This document shows, in pieces, positions 9,790-17,925 of a stretch of 50,326 nucleotides of DNA. The stretch is from positions 1 through 50,326 of the forward strand of contig NZ_LVJR01000120.1 in NCBI RefSeq assembly GCF_001617365.1, in the 5' to 3' direction. Position 1 is the first letter of the stretch; every line of letters begins with the position of its first letter. This DNA comes from Rhodanobacter sp. FW104-R8. GTDB lineage: Bacteria > Pseudomonadota > Gammaproteobacteria > Xanthomonadales > Rhodanobacteraceae. A program made the translations under genes and the position numbers. The notes beneath the pieces were generated by a model. It made no database searches. It was not told the DNA's origin and saw only the letters and a list, made by a program, of their open reading frames with translations.

Positions 9790-11075
9790 CGTGGTGGCGA
9801 CGTGGGGCGTGGGTGACGGGGCTGCTGGTGCTGGCGGTGTCCGGCTGGCTGTACTTCGGCCAGGGTGTTTCGCGGTCGGCGTCGCCGGAACAAGGCGACG
9901 CCGATGCCGCCGCGCTGCACGATCCGGCGCTGATCGCCCGCGGCGAATACCTGGCCACGGTCGGCGATTGCGCCGCCTGCCACACCGCGCGCGACGGCCA
10001 GCGCTACGCCGGCGGCCGCTCGCTGGCCACGCCGTTCGGCGACGTGCCGGCGCCGAACATCACGCCCGACCCGGAAACCGGCATCGGCCGGTGGAACTTC
10101 GACGATTTCCGGCGCGCGCTGCACGAAGGCAAGGGCCGCCAGGGCGAACTGCTGTACCCGGTGTTCTCCTACACCTCGTTCACCAAGGTGACCCGCGACG
10201 ACGCGCTGGCGATCTTCGCCTACCTGAAATCGCTGCCGCCGGTGCGCCGCGCGGACGGCGAGCTGGGGCTGGGCTTTCCCTACAACGTGCGCAGCAGCCT
10301 GCTTGCGTGGCGCGCGTTGTACTTCACGCCGGGCGAATACCAGCCCGACCCGGCGAAATCCGAGCAGTGGAACCGCGGCGCGTACCTGGTGCAGGGCCTG
10401 GGCCATTGCAACGAATGCCACGCCGCGCGCGACTCGCTCGGCGGCATCGCGCAGGACCGCCAGCTCACCGGCGGCCGGATTCCGCAGTTGGACTGGTACG
10501 CACCCGATCTCGACACGCAGCCGGGCGGCGGCCTCGCCGGCTGGAGCGCGCAGGACATCGTCGACCTGCTCGGGACCGGCCGGTCGGCGAAGGGCACCGC
10601 GTTCGGGCCGATGGCCGACGTGGTGCGCATGAGCACCCAGCACATGACCGAAGCGGACCTGCAAGCGGTGGCGACCTATCTGCAGGCGCTGCCGCCGCGC
10701 ACGCCGAAGGCGGATGCGGCGCCGTTCAAGGCGGCGGCCAGCCACGAGCTGGGCGGCACGCTCTACGCGCAACGCTGCGCCGACTGCCACGGCAGGGACG
10801 GCCGCGGCGTGGCCGGCGTCTACCCGCCGCTGGACGGCAACATCTCGGTCACCGAGCCGACCGGCATCAACGCCATCCGCAGCGTGCTGCTCGGCGGCTT
10901 CGCCCCGGCCACCGCCGGCAACCCGCAGCCGTACTCGATGCCGCCGTTCGCGCAGCAGCTGAGCGACACCGACGTCGCTGCGGTGGTCAGCTACGTCCGC
11001 CAGTCGTGGTCGAACAAGGCCTCCGCCGTGCAGCCGGCCGACGTGGGCAAGTACCGGAACACACCACTCGATTGA
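9786..11075 (+). CDS. Triheme cytochrome c, alcohol/gluconate dehydrogenase cytochrome-subunit type
   Basis: 429 residues: an N-terminal membrane segment or uncleaved signal (about residues 8-24) followed by three cytochrome c domains with heme motifs CAACH (62-66), CNECH (208-212) and CADCH (331-335). This three-domain layout is that of the membrane-anchored cytochrome subunits of bacterial alcohol, aldehyde and gluconate dehydrogenases, which pass electrons to ubiquinone or an oxidase. ATG 9786 overlaps the stop of the diheme cytochrome gene. The flavin- or PQQ-containing catalytic subunit expected for such a complex is not in the neighbourhood, so it may be encoded elsewhere or the pair may form a different electron wire. 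Confidence 0.88.
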   Translation: MTWWRRGAWVTGLLVLAVSGWLYFGQGVSRSASPEQGDADAAALHDPALIARGEYLATVGDCAACHTARDGQRYAGGRSLATPFGDVPAPNITPDPETGIGRWNFDDFRRALHEGKGRQGELLYPVFSYTSFTKVTRDDALAIFAYLKSLPPVRRADGELGLGFPYNVRSSLLAWRALYFTPGEYQPDPAKSEQWNRGAYLVQGLGHCNECHAARDSLGGIAQDRQLTGGRIPQLDWYAPDLDTQPGGGLAGWSAQDIVDLLGTGRSAKGTAFGPMADVVRMSTQHMTEADLQAVATYLQALPPRTPKADAAPFKAAASHELGGTLYAQRCADCHGRDGRGVAGVYPPLDGNISVTEPTGINAIRSVLLGGFAPATAGNPQPYSMPPFAQQLSDTDVAAVVSYVRQSWSNKASAVQPADVGKYRNTPLD

Positions 11076-11093
11076 ACGGGGCCGGGGCCGTCG

Positions 11094-12338
11094 TCACGGC
11101 GCCGCCGGCCGTTGCGTCGACGGATGGCGGTGCCGGTACACCGCGACCAGGCCGAGCAGCGCCAGGGCGGCGAAGGCGGCGCCGGCCAGGAAGGTCGCCT
11201 GCGAACCGATCGCGCCCCACAGCCCGCCGGCGAGCACGCTGGCGAGCAGCAGGGCCACGCCGGTCACCAGGTTGAACACGCCGAACGCGGTGCCGCGCAG
11301 CGACGCCGGCGCCGCGTCGGCCACCAGGGTGGCCAGCAGGCCCTGCGTCATGCCCATGTGCAGGCCCCACAGCGTCACGCCGATCACCAGGCCGGCCAAT
11401 CCACCGATCAGCGCCAGCGCGAGATCCGCCAGCACCAGCACGGCGAATCCGCTGGCCAGCAGGACGCCGCGGTCCAGCCGGTCGGCGAGCTTGCCGATCG
11501 GGTAGGCCACCAGCGAATAGACCACGTTCATCAGCACCAGCACCGCGGGAATCAGCATCAGCGACAGCTTGAGCTCCTGCGCCCGCAGCACCAGGAACGC
11601 CTCGCTGAAGCGGGCCAGGGTGAACACCGAGGCGACCGCCACGATCCACCAGTACACCGCCGGCAGGCGCGACAGCTCGGCGCGCGACAGCGGCATGCGC
11701 ACCTGCTGCGCGCCCGGTTCGCGCGCCGCGTCGTGCACCCCGAACGTGATCAGCGCGAACGAGCCGAACGCCGGCAGCACGGCAAACCAGAACACCAGCG
11801 GGATGTCGTCGCCGGTCAGCCACATCAGCCCGATCGCCAGCAGCGGGCCGAGGTAGGCGCCGGTCGTGTCGAGCGACTGGCGCAGGCCGAACGCCGCGCC
11901 GCTCATGCCCGGCGGTGCCAGGTCGGCGATCAGCGCATCGCGCGGCGCGCCACGGATGCCCTTGCCGATGCGGTCCACGAAGCGCGCCGTCACCACCCAG
12001 CCCACCGTGTGCGCCAGCGGGAACACCGGCTTGGTGAATGCCGCCAGCCCGTAGCCGATCGCGGCCAGCAGCTTGCGCCGGCCCAGCCAGTCCGACAACG
12101 CGCCGGAGAACACCTTCACGATCGCCGCCGTCGACTCGGCGATGCCCTCGATGAAACCCACCGCCAGCGTCGAGATGCCGAGCGTGCCGACCAGGTACAC
12201 CGGCAGCAGCGCGTGGATCATCTCCGAGGAGACGTCCATCAACAGGGACACGAAACCCAGCGCCCAGATGCCTTTCGGGAGACGCTGCAGCGCCGTCACG
12301 GTGCGGGCGCGGCCGGCCGGTGGGTCAATCTTGCTCAT
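11094..12338 (-). CDS. Major facilitator superfamily transporter
   Basis: Inner-membrane secondary transporter with about 12 hydrophobic segments, 414 residues. The MFS loop 2-3 signature appears as GALSDWLGRRKLL and a second-half counterpart as GKLADRLDRGVLL; the DRIGKGIRGAPRDALIAD block is characteristic of a widespread uncharacterised MFS subgroup. Substrate cannot be inferred. ATG 12338 (MSKIDPPAG) is preferred over GTG 12353 because GTGGAAG precedes it at a suitable distance. It converges on the cytochrome pair with an 18-base gap and is divergent from the five-gene cluster at 12773. Confidence 0.88.
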   Translation of the reverse strand: MSKIDPPAGRARTVTALQRLPKGIWALGFVSLLMDVSSEMIHALLPVYLVGTLGISTLAVGFIEGIAESTAAIVKVFSGALSDWLGRRKLLAAIGYGLAAFTKPVFPLAHTVGWVVTARFVDRIGKGIRGAPRDALIADLAPPGMSGAAFGLRQSLDTTGAYLGPLLAIGLMWLTGDDIPLVFWFAVLPAFGSFALITFGVHDAAREPGAQQVRMPLSRAELSRLPAVYWWIVAVASVFTLARFSEAFLVLRAQELKLSLMLIPAVLVLMNVVYSLVAYPIGKLADRLDRGVLLASGFAVLVLADLALALIGGLAGLVIGVTLWGLHMGMTQGLLATLVADAAPASLRGTAFGVFNLVTGVALLLASVLAGGLWGAIGSQATFLAGAAFAALALLGLVAVYRHRHPSTQRPAAP

Positions 12339-12772
12339 GCCGGGTGCTTCCACGCGGGATCAGGGGGGCCGCCGGCCGTGCAGGCCGTTGGCGGAGGCCA
12401 GGTGCGACAGCTCGAAGGTGCAAGTCGTCGGCTCGCTGCTCGATGGGTACGCCGGGATTTGCCGCCCGTGCCGGAGCCGTGACGCCGGACCGGGGATGCT
12501 TGCCGCCGATGATAGCGGTTCGGCGACGGGATTCGCGGGCCGTCGGCGCGACAGGCCGGCCGCCCCGTGCTGCGGCATCCGTACGCAGGTGGCGGCCGGC
12601 ACGGATTGACGTGAGTCATGGCGCCCGCGCCGCCGCGCCCGCACGCTGCGCGGATGCCGATCCGGCGTCGGCTGTCGCGCGGTGGAACCGATGCCGCGCC
12701 GGCTGCCGCCGCAGAGTCGGGCAGACGGCGCACTCGAGTTCCACCATCGCTTGCTCACCACGGTTCCCGGGC
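12339..12772. other. Intergenic region between divergent genes
   Basis: 434 bases between the MFS gene and the start of the five-gene cluster. It presumably holds promoters for both directions. I see no small gene with a ribosome site, no strong terminator and no clear -35/-10 pair. Confidence 0.5.
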
Positions 12773-14014
12773 ATGATCCAGCTCAGCTACAGCACCTTCG
12801 GCCTCACCAACCTGCCGTTCCTGGCGGCCATCGACGCGGTGGCCCGGGCCGGCTACGCAGGCGTCGAGCTTTCCTTCCACCGCGAGCAGTTCAATCCCTT
12901 CAATCTCAGCGAGGCCGACCTCGACGACGTGCAGCGGCATCTGCGGACGGCGCGGATCGTGCCGGCCTGCGTGGCCACCGCCTCGCACTTCTTCACCCCG
13001 TCGCGGCCGCACGAGCCGTCGCTGCTGACGCTGGACGTGGCCGGGCGCAAGCGCCGCATCGACCTGGTCAAGCGCGGCATCCGCGTGGCCCGCCGGCTGG
13101 GCGTCGGGCTGGTCACCTTCGGCAGCGGCTTCCTGCGCGAGGAGCACGTGCGCCAGCCGGCGGTCGATCCGGGCGAGCTGCTGGCGGACAGCATCCGCGA
13201 ATGCCTGCGCGAGATCCGCGACGACGAGGACATCACGCTGCTGATCGAGCCCGAGCCGGGCATGTACATCGAGACGCTGGAGCAGGGGCTGGCACTGATC
13301 CGCGCGGTCGGCTCCCGCCGTTTCGCGCTGCACATCGACATCTGCCACGCCTACTGCTCCGAGCCGGACTACATCGGCGCGCTGGCGCAGGCCGCGCCGT
13401 TCGCCCGCTACCTGCACATCTCCGATGCGCGCGAGGGCCGCAATCTCAGGATCGTGCGGGACGATGCGGTGGCGGACTTCGACCTGGATGCCGCCAGCAC
13501 CCTGGTCTATTTTCCCGACACGGCGGACTACCTGCTGGTGGATCGCCGCCATCCGCTGTACTTCGGCGACCGCGCGCCCGACCCGGCGCGGCGCCGACGC
13601 ATCGAGGCCCTGCTGGCGCAGGCCGGCATCGACCGGCCGGCGGGCATGGTCGACTACGGCAGCCTGTACGCCGGCGCCTCGCCGCTGGACGACGAGATCT
13701 TCACCTACCTGATCTCGGTGCCGGGGCTGAGCTTCGACGTGCTCGAACGGGCCTGGCCGATCGTCGCCCACCTGCGCGGCGTGCGCGGCCCGGCGCTGTT
13801 CGACCGGATGGTCGCCAACACCCGCACCGGCATCGTGCATTTCCACGAGATTCCCGGCGAAGGCACGTTGGACCTGGCCGCCAGCTTCAAGGCGCTGAAC
13901 GAGCACGGCTTCGACGGCTTCGGTTCGGTCGAGCTCTACCACCACGTCGAGGGCTGGCAGCAGGCGCTCGACGACAGCTACCGCCACCTGGCCGCGATCC
14001 CGCAGCCGGCGTGA
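12773..14014 (+). CDS. TIM-barrel sugar isomerase/epimerase-like protein
   Basis: 413 residues. The N-terminus (LSYSTFGLTNLPF, then DAVARAGYAGVELS) is the first strand-helix of a xylose-isomerase-like TIM barrel; later strands carry candidate metal ligands in IEPEPGMYIE, LHIDICHAYC, LHISDAREGRN and, near the C-terminus, GSVELYHH. A segment of roughly 100 residues between the HISDA strand and the final strands makes it longer than the usual 260-300 residue members. ATG 12773 has no clear ribosome site; no better start is seen. It is first in a packed five-gene cluster, and ebo/edb clusters also encode a protein of this fold next to a sugar-phosphate cyclase and a UbiA protein, although this sequence does not look like canonical EboE. 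Likely acts on a sugar phosphate feeding the cyclase (inference). Confidence 0.75.
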   Translation: MIQLSYSTFGLTNLPFLAAIDAVARAGYAGVELSFHREQFNPFNLSEADLDDVQRHLRTARIVPACVATASHFFTPSRPHEPSLLTLDVAGRKRRIDLVKRGIRVARRLGVGLVTFGSGFLREEHVRQPAVDPGELLADSIRECLREIRDDEDITLLIEPEPGMYIETLEQGLALIRAVGSRRFALHIDICHAYCSEPDYIGALAQAAPFARYLHISDAREGRNLRIVRDDAVADFDLDAASTLVYFPDTADYLLVDRRHPLYFGDRAPDPARRRRIEALLAQAGIDRPAGMVDYGSLYAGASPLDDEIFTYLISVPGLSFDVLERAWPIVAHLRGVRGPALFDRMVANTRTGIVHFHEIPGEGTLDLAASFKALNEHGFDGFGSVELYHHVEGWQQALDDSYRHLAAIPQPA

Positions 14015-14043
14015 ACGCCCGGCCGTACCACCGAGCAACCACC

Positions 14044-14526
14044 ATGATCGACTTCGAGGCACTGGGCTGGCACAGCGATACCGTCGGCGAACTGGACCAC
14101 CGCCGGCTGAAGGCGCCCAGCGTCAAGCTGCGCGGCGCCCATGCGGGGGCCGCGGGCGACATCGTCTACACCGTCGACCTGCGCCTGCGCCGGCCGAACG
14201 CCGGCGCCTGCCTGTCGGACACCGAACTGCATTCGATCGAGCACTTCCTGCTCGAAGGCTTCGGGCGCCTGCTGCCGCAGCATTTCGTCGGCATCGGCGT
14301 GATGGGTTGCCGGACCGGCTTCTATCTCACCCTGCTCGGCGAAGGCCGGCGTGCCGTCATCGAGGACGCGCTGGCGGCGATCCTCGAAGGCGTGCTCGCG
14401 GCCGACGCCGTGCCGTATGCGCGCATCGACCAGTGCGGCCACTGGCGCAACCACGACCTGGCCCGCGCCCAAGCCGTCGCGCGCGAGGTGCTGGCGCGGC
14501 GCGCGGCGTGGCGGGACGTGGCATGA
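14044..14526 (+). CDS. LuxS-family protein (S-ribosylhomocysteine lyase-like), divergent
   Basis: 160 residues, against about 170 for LuxS. All key LuxS elements are present: the N-terminal LDHRRLKAPSV block (H19), the metal-binding HSIEH motif (H63, E66, H67), the catalytic MGCRTGFY (C89) and the third metal ligand in QCGHW (C131). LuxS cleaves S-ribosylhomocysteine to homocysteine and the AI-2 precursor using a bound ferrous ion and two keto-enol shifts. Outside these motifs it diverges strongly, and xanthomonads generally recycle S-adenosylhomocysteine with SahH instead. Its stop overlaps the cyclase start (ATGA at 14523-14526). That context suggests a ketose isomerisation or ribosyl-thioether role in a specialised pathway rather than housekeeping or quorum sensing (inference). 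Confidence 0.82.
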   Translation: MIDFEALGWHSDTVGELDHRRLKAPSVKLRGAHAGAAGDIVYTVDLRLRRPNAGACLSDTELHSIEHFLLEGFGRLLPQHFVGIGVMGCRTGFYLTLLGEGRRAVIEDALAAILEGVLAADAVPYARIDQCGHWRNHDLARAQAVAREVLARRAAWRDVA

Positions 14527-15674
14527 GCACCACGCCGGGCTCGCGCTGGCAGGTCAGCGCCACGCGTCGGATCGAGTACGACCTGCTCAACGTGGCCGAC
14601 GTGTTCGATCCGCGCAGCGACGCCCTGCTGTCGATGGGACGCGTGCAGGACGGGCGCCGCTTCGTGGTGGTCGATGCCTGCGTGCACGCGCATCATGGCG
14701 AACGCATCCGCGCCTACTTCGCCCATCACCGGGTCGACGCCCACATCATCACCCTGCCGGGCGGCGAGGGCGGCAAGACGCTGGAGGCGTGGCTCTCGGT
14801 GCTGCGCGAGCTGGACGGCTTTCCCATCCATCGCCGCGACGAGCCGGTCATCGCCATCGGCGGCGGCGTGCTGACCGACGTGGTCGGCTACGCGGCGGCC
14901 AGCTACCGCCGCGGCGTGCCGCACATCAAGGTGCCGACCACGCTGATGGGTTACGTCGACGCCGCGGTGGGGATCAAGACCGGGATCAATTTCAACGGCC
15001 GCAAGAACCGCCTGGGCAACTTCGAGCCGCCGCGCCGGGTGCTGCTGGATCGCAGCCTGCTGCGCACCTTGCCGCCGCGCCACCTGCGCAACGGCCTGTG
15101 CGAGATCGTCAAGCTGGCCGTGATCAGGGACGCCGCGCTGTTCCGCCTGCTGGAGCAGCACGGTGCGCCCTCGCTGGCGACGGCCTTCCAGGACGCGCGC
15201 GGCGGCGACATCCTCGACCGCGCCATCGGCGGCATGCTGGAGGAGCTGGCGCCGAACCTGCACGAGGAAGAGTTGGCGCGCAAGGTCGACTTCGGCCACA
15301 CCTTCAGCTACGGCCTGGAAACCCGCCACGGGGACGACCTGCTGCACGGCGAGGCGGTGCTGCTGGACATCCTGGTGTCGACCGCGATCGCGCGGCGGCG
15401 CGGCCTGCTCGGTGCCGCCGCGGCCGGGCGGATCTTCGCCCTGATCGGGCGCCTGGATCTCGCCCCCGACCTCGCCCTGCTCGACGCCGAACTCATGTGG
15501 CAGTCGCTGCTGGATCGCGTCGAGCACCGCAACGGCCAGCAGCGCGTGCCGCTGCCCGCGGCGGTCGGCGAATGCGTGTTCGTCAACGACATCGCGCGCG
15601 CAGAAATCGAAGCTTCCATCCAAACCTTGCATGACCGGACCACGACAAGCCATGACCGAATCGCCGAATGTTGA
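14523..15674 (+). CDS. Sedoheptulose 7-phosphate cyclase-family enzyme (3-dehydroquinate synthase-like)
   Basis: 383 residues of the dehydroquinate-synthase fold. NAD-binding GGGVLTD is at 113-119. The diagnostic stretch VDAAVGIKTGINF followed by GRKNRLGNFEPP (146-170) matches 2-epi-5-epi-valiolone-synthase-type cyclases and EboD rather than true DHQ synthases, which read VDSSVGGKTGVN. Metal ligands are E194 (GLCEIVK), H259 (FGHTFSYG) and H275 (LHGEAV). Such enzymes convert sedoheptulose 7-phosphate to C7 cyclitols. ATG 14523 overlaps the luxS-like stop; the gene's end overlaps the methyltransferase start by 23 bases. The exact product cannot be predicted from sequence by eye. Confidence 0.85.
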   Translation: MSTTPGSRWQVSATRRIEYDLLNVADVFDPRSDALLSMGRVQDGRRFVVVDACVHAHHGERIRAYFAHHRVDAHIITLPGGEGGKTLEAWLSVLRELDGFPIHRRDEPVIAIGGGVLTDVVGYAAASYRRGVPHIKVPTTLMGYVDAAVGIKTGINFNGRKNRLGNFEPPRRVLLDRSLLRTLPPRHLRNGLCEIVKLAVIRDAALFRLLEQHGAPSLATAFQDARGGDILDRAIGGMLEELAPNLHEEELARKVDFGHTFSYGLETRHGDDLLHGEAVLLDILVSTAIARRRGLLGAAAAGRIFALIGRLDLAPDLALLDAELMWQSLLDRVEHRNGQQRVPLPAAVGECVFVNDIARAEIEASIQTLHDRTTTSHDRIAEC

Positions 15675-16362
15675 TGCCGGGGAAATCGCCCACTTCAACC
15701 GCATCGCCCAGCTGTGGTGGGACCCGCACGGCAAGATGGGCCAGCTGCACGCGATCAACGAGCTGCGCCTGCGCTTCATCACCGACCGCATCGGCGTGCC
15801 CGCGCCGCGCGTCGTCGACGTGGGCTGCGGCGGCGGCATCCTGGCCGAGGCGCTGGCCCGGACCGGCGCGCGGGTGACCGGCATCGACCTGTCGCGATTG
15901 TCGCTGGACATCGCCCGCCAGCATGCCGAACGCGGCGGGCTCACCATCGACTACCGCTACCTAGACGCGGAAACCCTCGCGCGCGAGGAGGCTGGCAGCT
16001 TCGACGCCGTCACCTGCATGGAAATGCTCGAGCACGTGCCGCATCCGGACCGGGTCATCGCCGCCTGCGCCGCCCTGCTCAGGCCGGGCGGCGTGGCGTT
16101 CTTCTCCACCATCAACCGCACGTTCAAGGCGTTCGCCTTCGCCATCGTGGCCGGCGAGTACATCCTCGGCCTGCTGCCGCGCGGTACCCACAGCTACCGC
16201 AAGCTGATCCGGCCGACCGAGATGCGCGCGTGGGCCGCCGCCGCGGGGCTCGAGTTCAAGGCGGTGGACAGCCTCATGTACAACCCGCTCACGCGCCGGT
16301 TCCGCGTCGCGCCGAATCGCGAAGACATCAACTACATGGCCTGCTTCGTCAGGAAGGGCTGA
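15652..16362 (+). CDS. UbiG-like SAM-dependent O-methyltransferase
   Basis: Class I methyltransferase with SAM motif VDVGCGGGILAEAL at 55-68 and the UbiG-typical VTCMEMLEHVPHP, LRPGGVAFFSTINRT, GEYILGLLPRGTH and DINYMACF blocks; about 236 residues. E. coli UbiG methylates two hydroxyls during ubiquinone synthesis. ATG 15652 (MTESPNVDAGEIAHF) matches the UbiG N-terminus; ATG 15631 is an alternative, and both overlap the cyclase gene. Its place in a cyclitol-type cluster suggests either a paralogue that methylates the cluster product or, less likely, the genome's only ubiG. Counting ubiG homologues in the genome would separate the two. Confidence 0.85.
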   Translation: MTESPNVDAGEIAHFNRIAQLWWDPHGKMGQLHAINELRLRFITDRIGVPAPRVVDVGCGGGILAEALARTGARVTGIDLSRLSLDIARQHAERGGLTIDYRYLDAETLAREEAGSFDAVTCMEMLEHVPHPDRVIAACAALLRPGGVAFFSTINRTFKAFAFAIVAGEYILGLLPRGTHSYRKLIRPTEMRAWAAAAGLEFKAVDSLMYNPLTRRFRVAPNREDINYMACFVRKG

Positions 16363-16368
16363 AATCCC

Positions 16369-17262
16369 ATGCAGCGTTTTCTCGCCTTGTCGCGCTCCCT
16401 CCACGGCGTGCTCGACATCGCCATGCCGGGCTTCGTCGCGCTGCTGTGGCTGGGGCGGTTTCCGTCGTGGCCCGTGCTGGCGCTGTGCCTGGCGACGGCG
16501 CTGGCCGGCTATACGGCCATCTACGCGCTGAACGACCTGATCGGGGTGAAGGACGACCAGGAAAAGGTCGCTGGCGGGATCACCCCCGGCTACGCGGTGG
16601 AGGCGTCCGCCATGCGCTACCCGCTGGCGCAGAACCTGATCAGCATGAAGGGCGCGCTGGCGTGGTTCGGCTTCTGGTTCGCGCTGGCCGTGCTCGGTAC
16701 CTGGCTGCTGAACCCGATGATCCTGCTCATCGTGTTCGCCGCGGCGGCGCTGGAAGTGGTCTACGTCAAGCTGCTGAAGGTCACCTGGTGGCGCACCGTG
16801 GTCAGCGGCCTGGTCAAGTCGGCCGGCCCGGTCGCCGCCGTGTTCGCGGTGATCCCCGCGCCGCCGTGGTCGGGGCTGCTGGGGATGCTGATCTGGCTGA
16901 TGCTGTGGGAAATCGGTGGGCAGAACATCCCGGCCGACTGGAACGACCTCGAGGAAGACCGTCGCATCGGCGCGCGCACCATTCCGCTGGTCCTTGGCCT
17001 GCGCACCGCCAGCGCGCTGGTGGCGATCAGCCTGGGCCTGACCGTGCTGGCCAGCGCACTGCTGCCGCGCCTGTCGCCGCTGGCGGGCGGCTGGCCGTTC
17101 CAGCTCGCCATCCTCGCCGCCGGCGCCGGCCTGCTGCTGCCGGCGGCGTTCCGGCTCGCCCGCACGCTGGACGGCCGCCAGGCCGCGCGCCTGTTCGACC
17201 GCGCCAGCCTGTATCCGCTGGTGTTGCTGGTCATTGTCACGGTGTTCGTGTTGATTCGCTGA
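16369..17262 (+). CDS. UbiA-family membrane prenyltransferase (EboC-like)
   Basis: 297 residues with about eight hydrophobic segments. Two aspartate-rich UbiA motifs are visible: NDLIGVKDDQEK at about 55-66 and DWNDLEEDRRIGARTIP near residues 188-204; they bind prenyl diphosphate through magnesium in UbiA enzymes. Motif one lacks the usual Asp at the fifth position (NDLIG instead of NDxxD), as may happen in members with altered substrates. It starts 6 bases after the methyltransferase stop. In ebo clusters a UbiA-like protein (EboC) accompanies the cyclase (EboD), which supports a membrane-linked final step here. Confidence 0.85.
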   Translation: MQRFLALSRSLHGVLDIAMPGFVALLWLGRFPSWPVLALCLATALAGYTAIYALNDLIGVKDDQEKVAGGITPGYAVEASAMRYPLAQNLISMKGALAWFGFWFALAVLGTWLLNPMILLIVFAAAALEVVYVKLLKVTWWRTVVSGLVKSAGPVAAVFAVIPAPPWSGLLGMLIWLMLWEIGGQNIPADWNDLEEDRRIGARTIPLVLGLRTASALVAISLGLTVLASALLPRLSPLAGGWPFQLAILAAGAGLLLPAAFRLARTLDGRQAARLFDRASLYPLVLLVIVTVFVLIR

Positions 17263-17350
17263 GGCGGCCGTCGAATCGCCACCGCAGGGTTCTTGCCCGG
17301 TCGCATCGTGCTGTTGCTCCCGCGCACAGGGCCTTCGGCCCGTGCCTCTG

Positions 17351-17770
17351 TAGGAGCTCGCTCGCGGGCGATGCTCTGGTTTGTCTCCGCGTCCGGAACG
17401 AACAGCTTTCAAAGCAAGAGCTTTCGTGCGCCTCCGGCGCCCGAGTTACTTTCTCTTTGCGTGCTCAAAGAGGAAGTAACCAAAGAGAAAGAGCACCCCG
17501 CTTCCGCGCTTTCCGGGCATCCTGCCCGGAAAGTTCGCGTGCGGGCTCCGGGGTTTGTCGACAGGGCATCCTGCCCTGACGACAAACTGGTTCGCATCCA
17601 TGCGAACCACCCTTCGGGCTTTTCCTCCGCCCGCCCGCCGCTGCAGAGGGGACCCGGAAGAGCAGCGCGCATCCTGCGCGCACTCTTCAGAAGAGCCAGA
17701 TCAAGAGCGAGAGCGAAGCCACAGCAAATCGACGCTTTGCTGTGGCTGTTGCTTTTCAGCTTCAACGCGA
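17351..17770 (+). repeat. Long hairpin-rich dispersed repeat, copy A (with adjacent REP)
   Basis: This fills most of the 663-base gap 17263-17925. A GTAGGAGC-type REP lies at about 17351-17380, and the long element runs from about 17412 to 17770. It is a series of hairpins whose stems differ but whose loops mostly contain ATCC: 17510-17532 (TTTCCGGGC/GCCCGGAAA), 17553-17587, 17589-17608 (GGTTCGCAT/ATGCGAACC), 17657-17689, plus 17719-17745 with another loop. Shared blocks GCAAGAGCTTTCGT, AGTAACCAAAGAGA and GCACCCCGCTT also occur, inverted, at 20845-21187. No real gene is seen; reading frames across it look like repeat by-products. Confidence 0.8.
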
Positions 17771-17925
17771 GCGCGGTGGCGAAAGCCGTAAAGCCAAGAA
17801 CAAGAAAGTCCGACTGCGAGCGGGACTTTTCAATGCCACCAATGTCTCAGTTCGGCCAGGAGCGGACATGTCCACGCAGAGACGATTGCCGAGTTTGCGA
17901 GAAGCCGGCTATATCACTGCCCCAA

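Noticed and set aside
12354-12733. Small frames in the gap before the TIM-barrel gene
   Set aside because: Arg/Pro/Gly-rich with no ribosome site; two overlapping antisense frames with no protein character.
14044-14526. Pyruvoyl-tetrahydropterin-synthase-like protein as alternative call
   Set aside because: HSIEH, MGCRTGFY and QCG motifs are specific to LuxS.
15714-17579. 621-residue frame over the methyltransferase and UbiA genes
   Set aside because: Out-of-frame shadow ending in repeat sequence; such tails are frequent false annotations near this repeat type.
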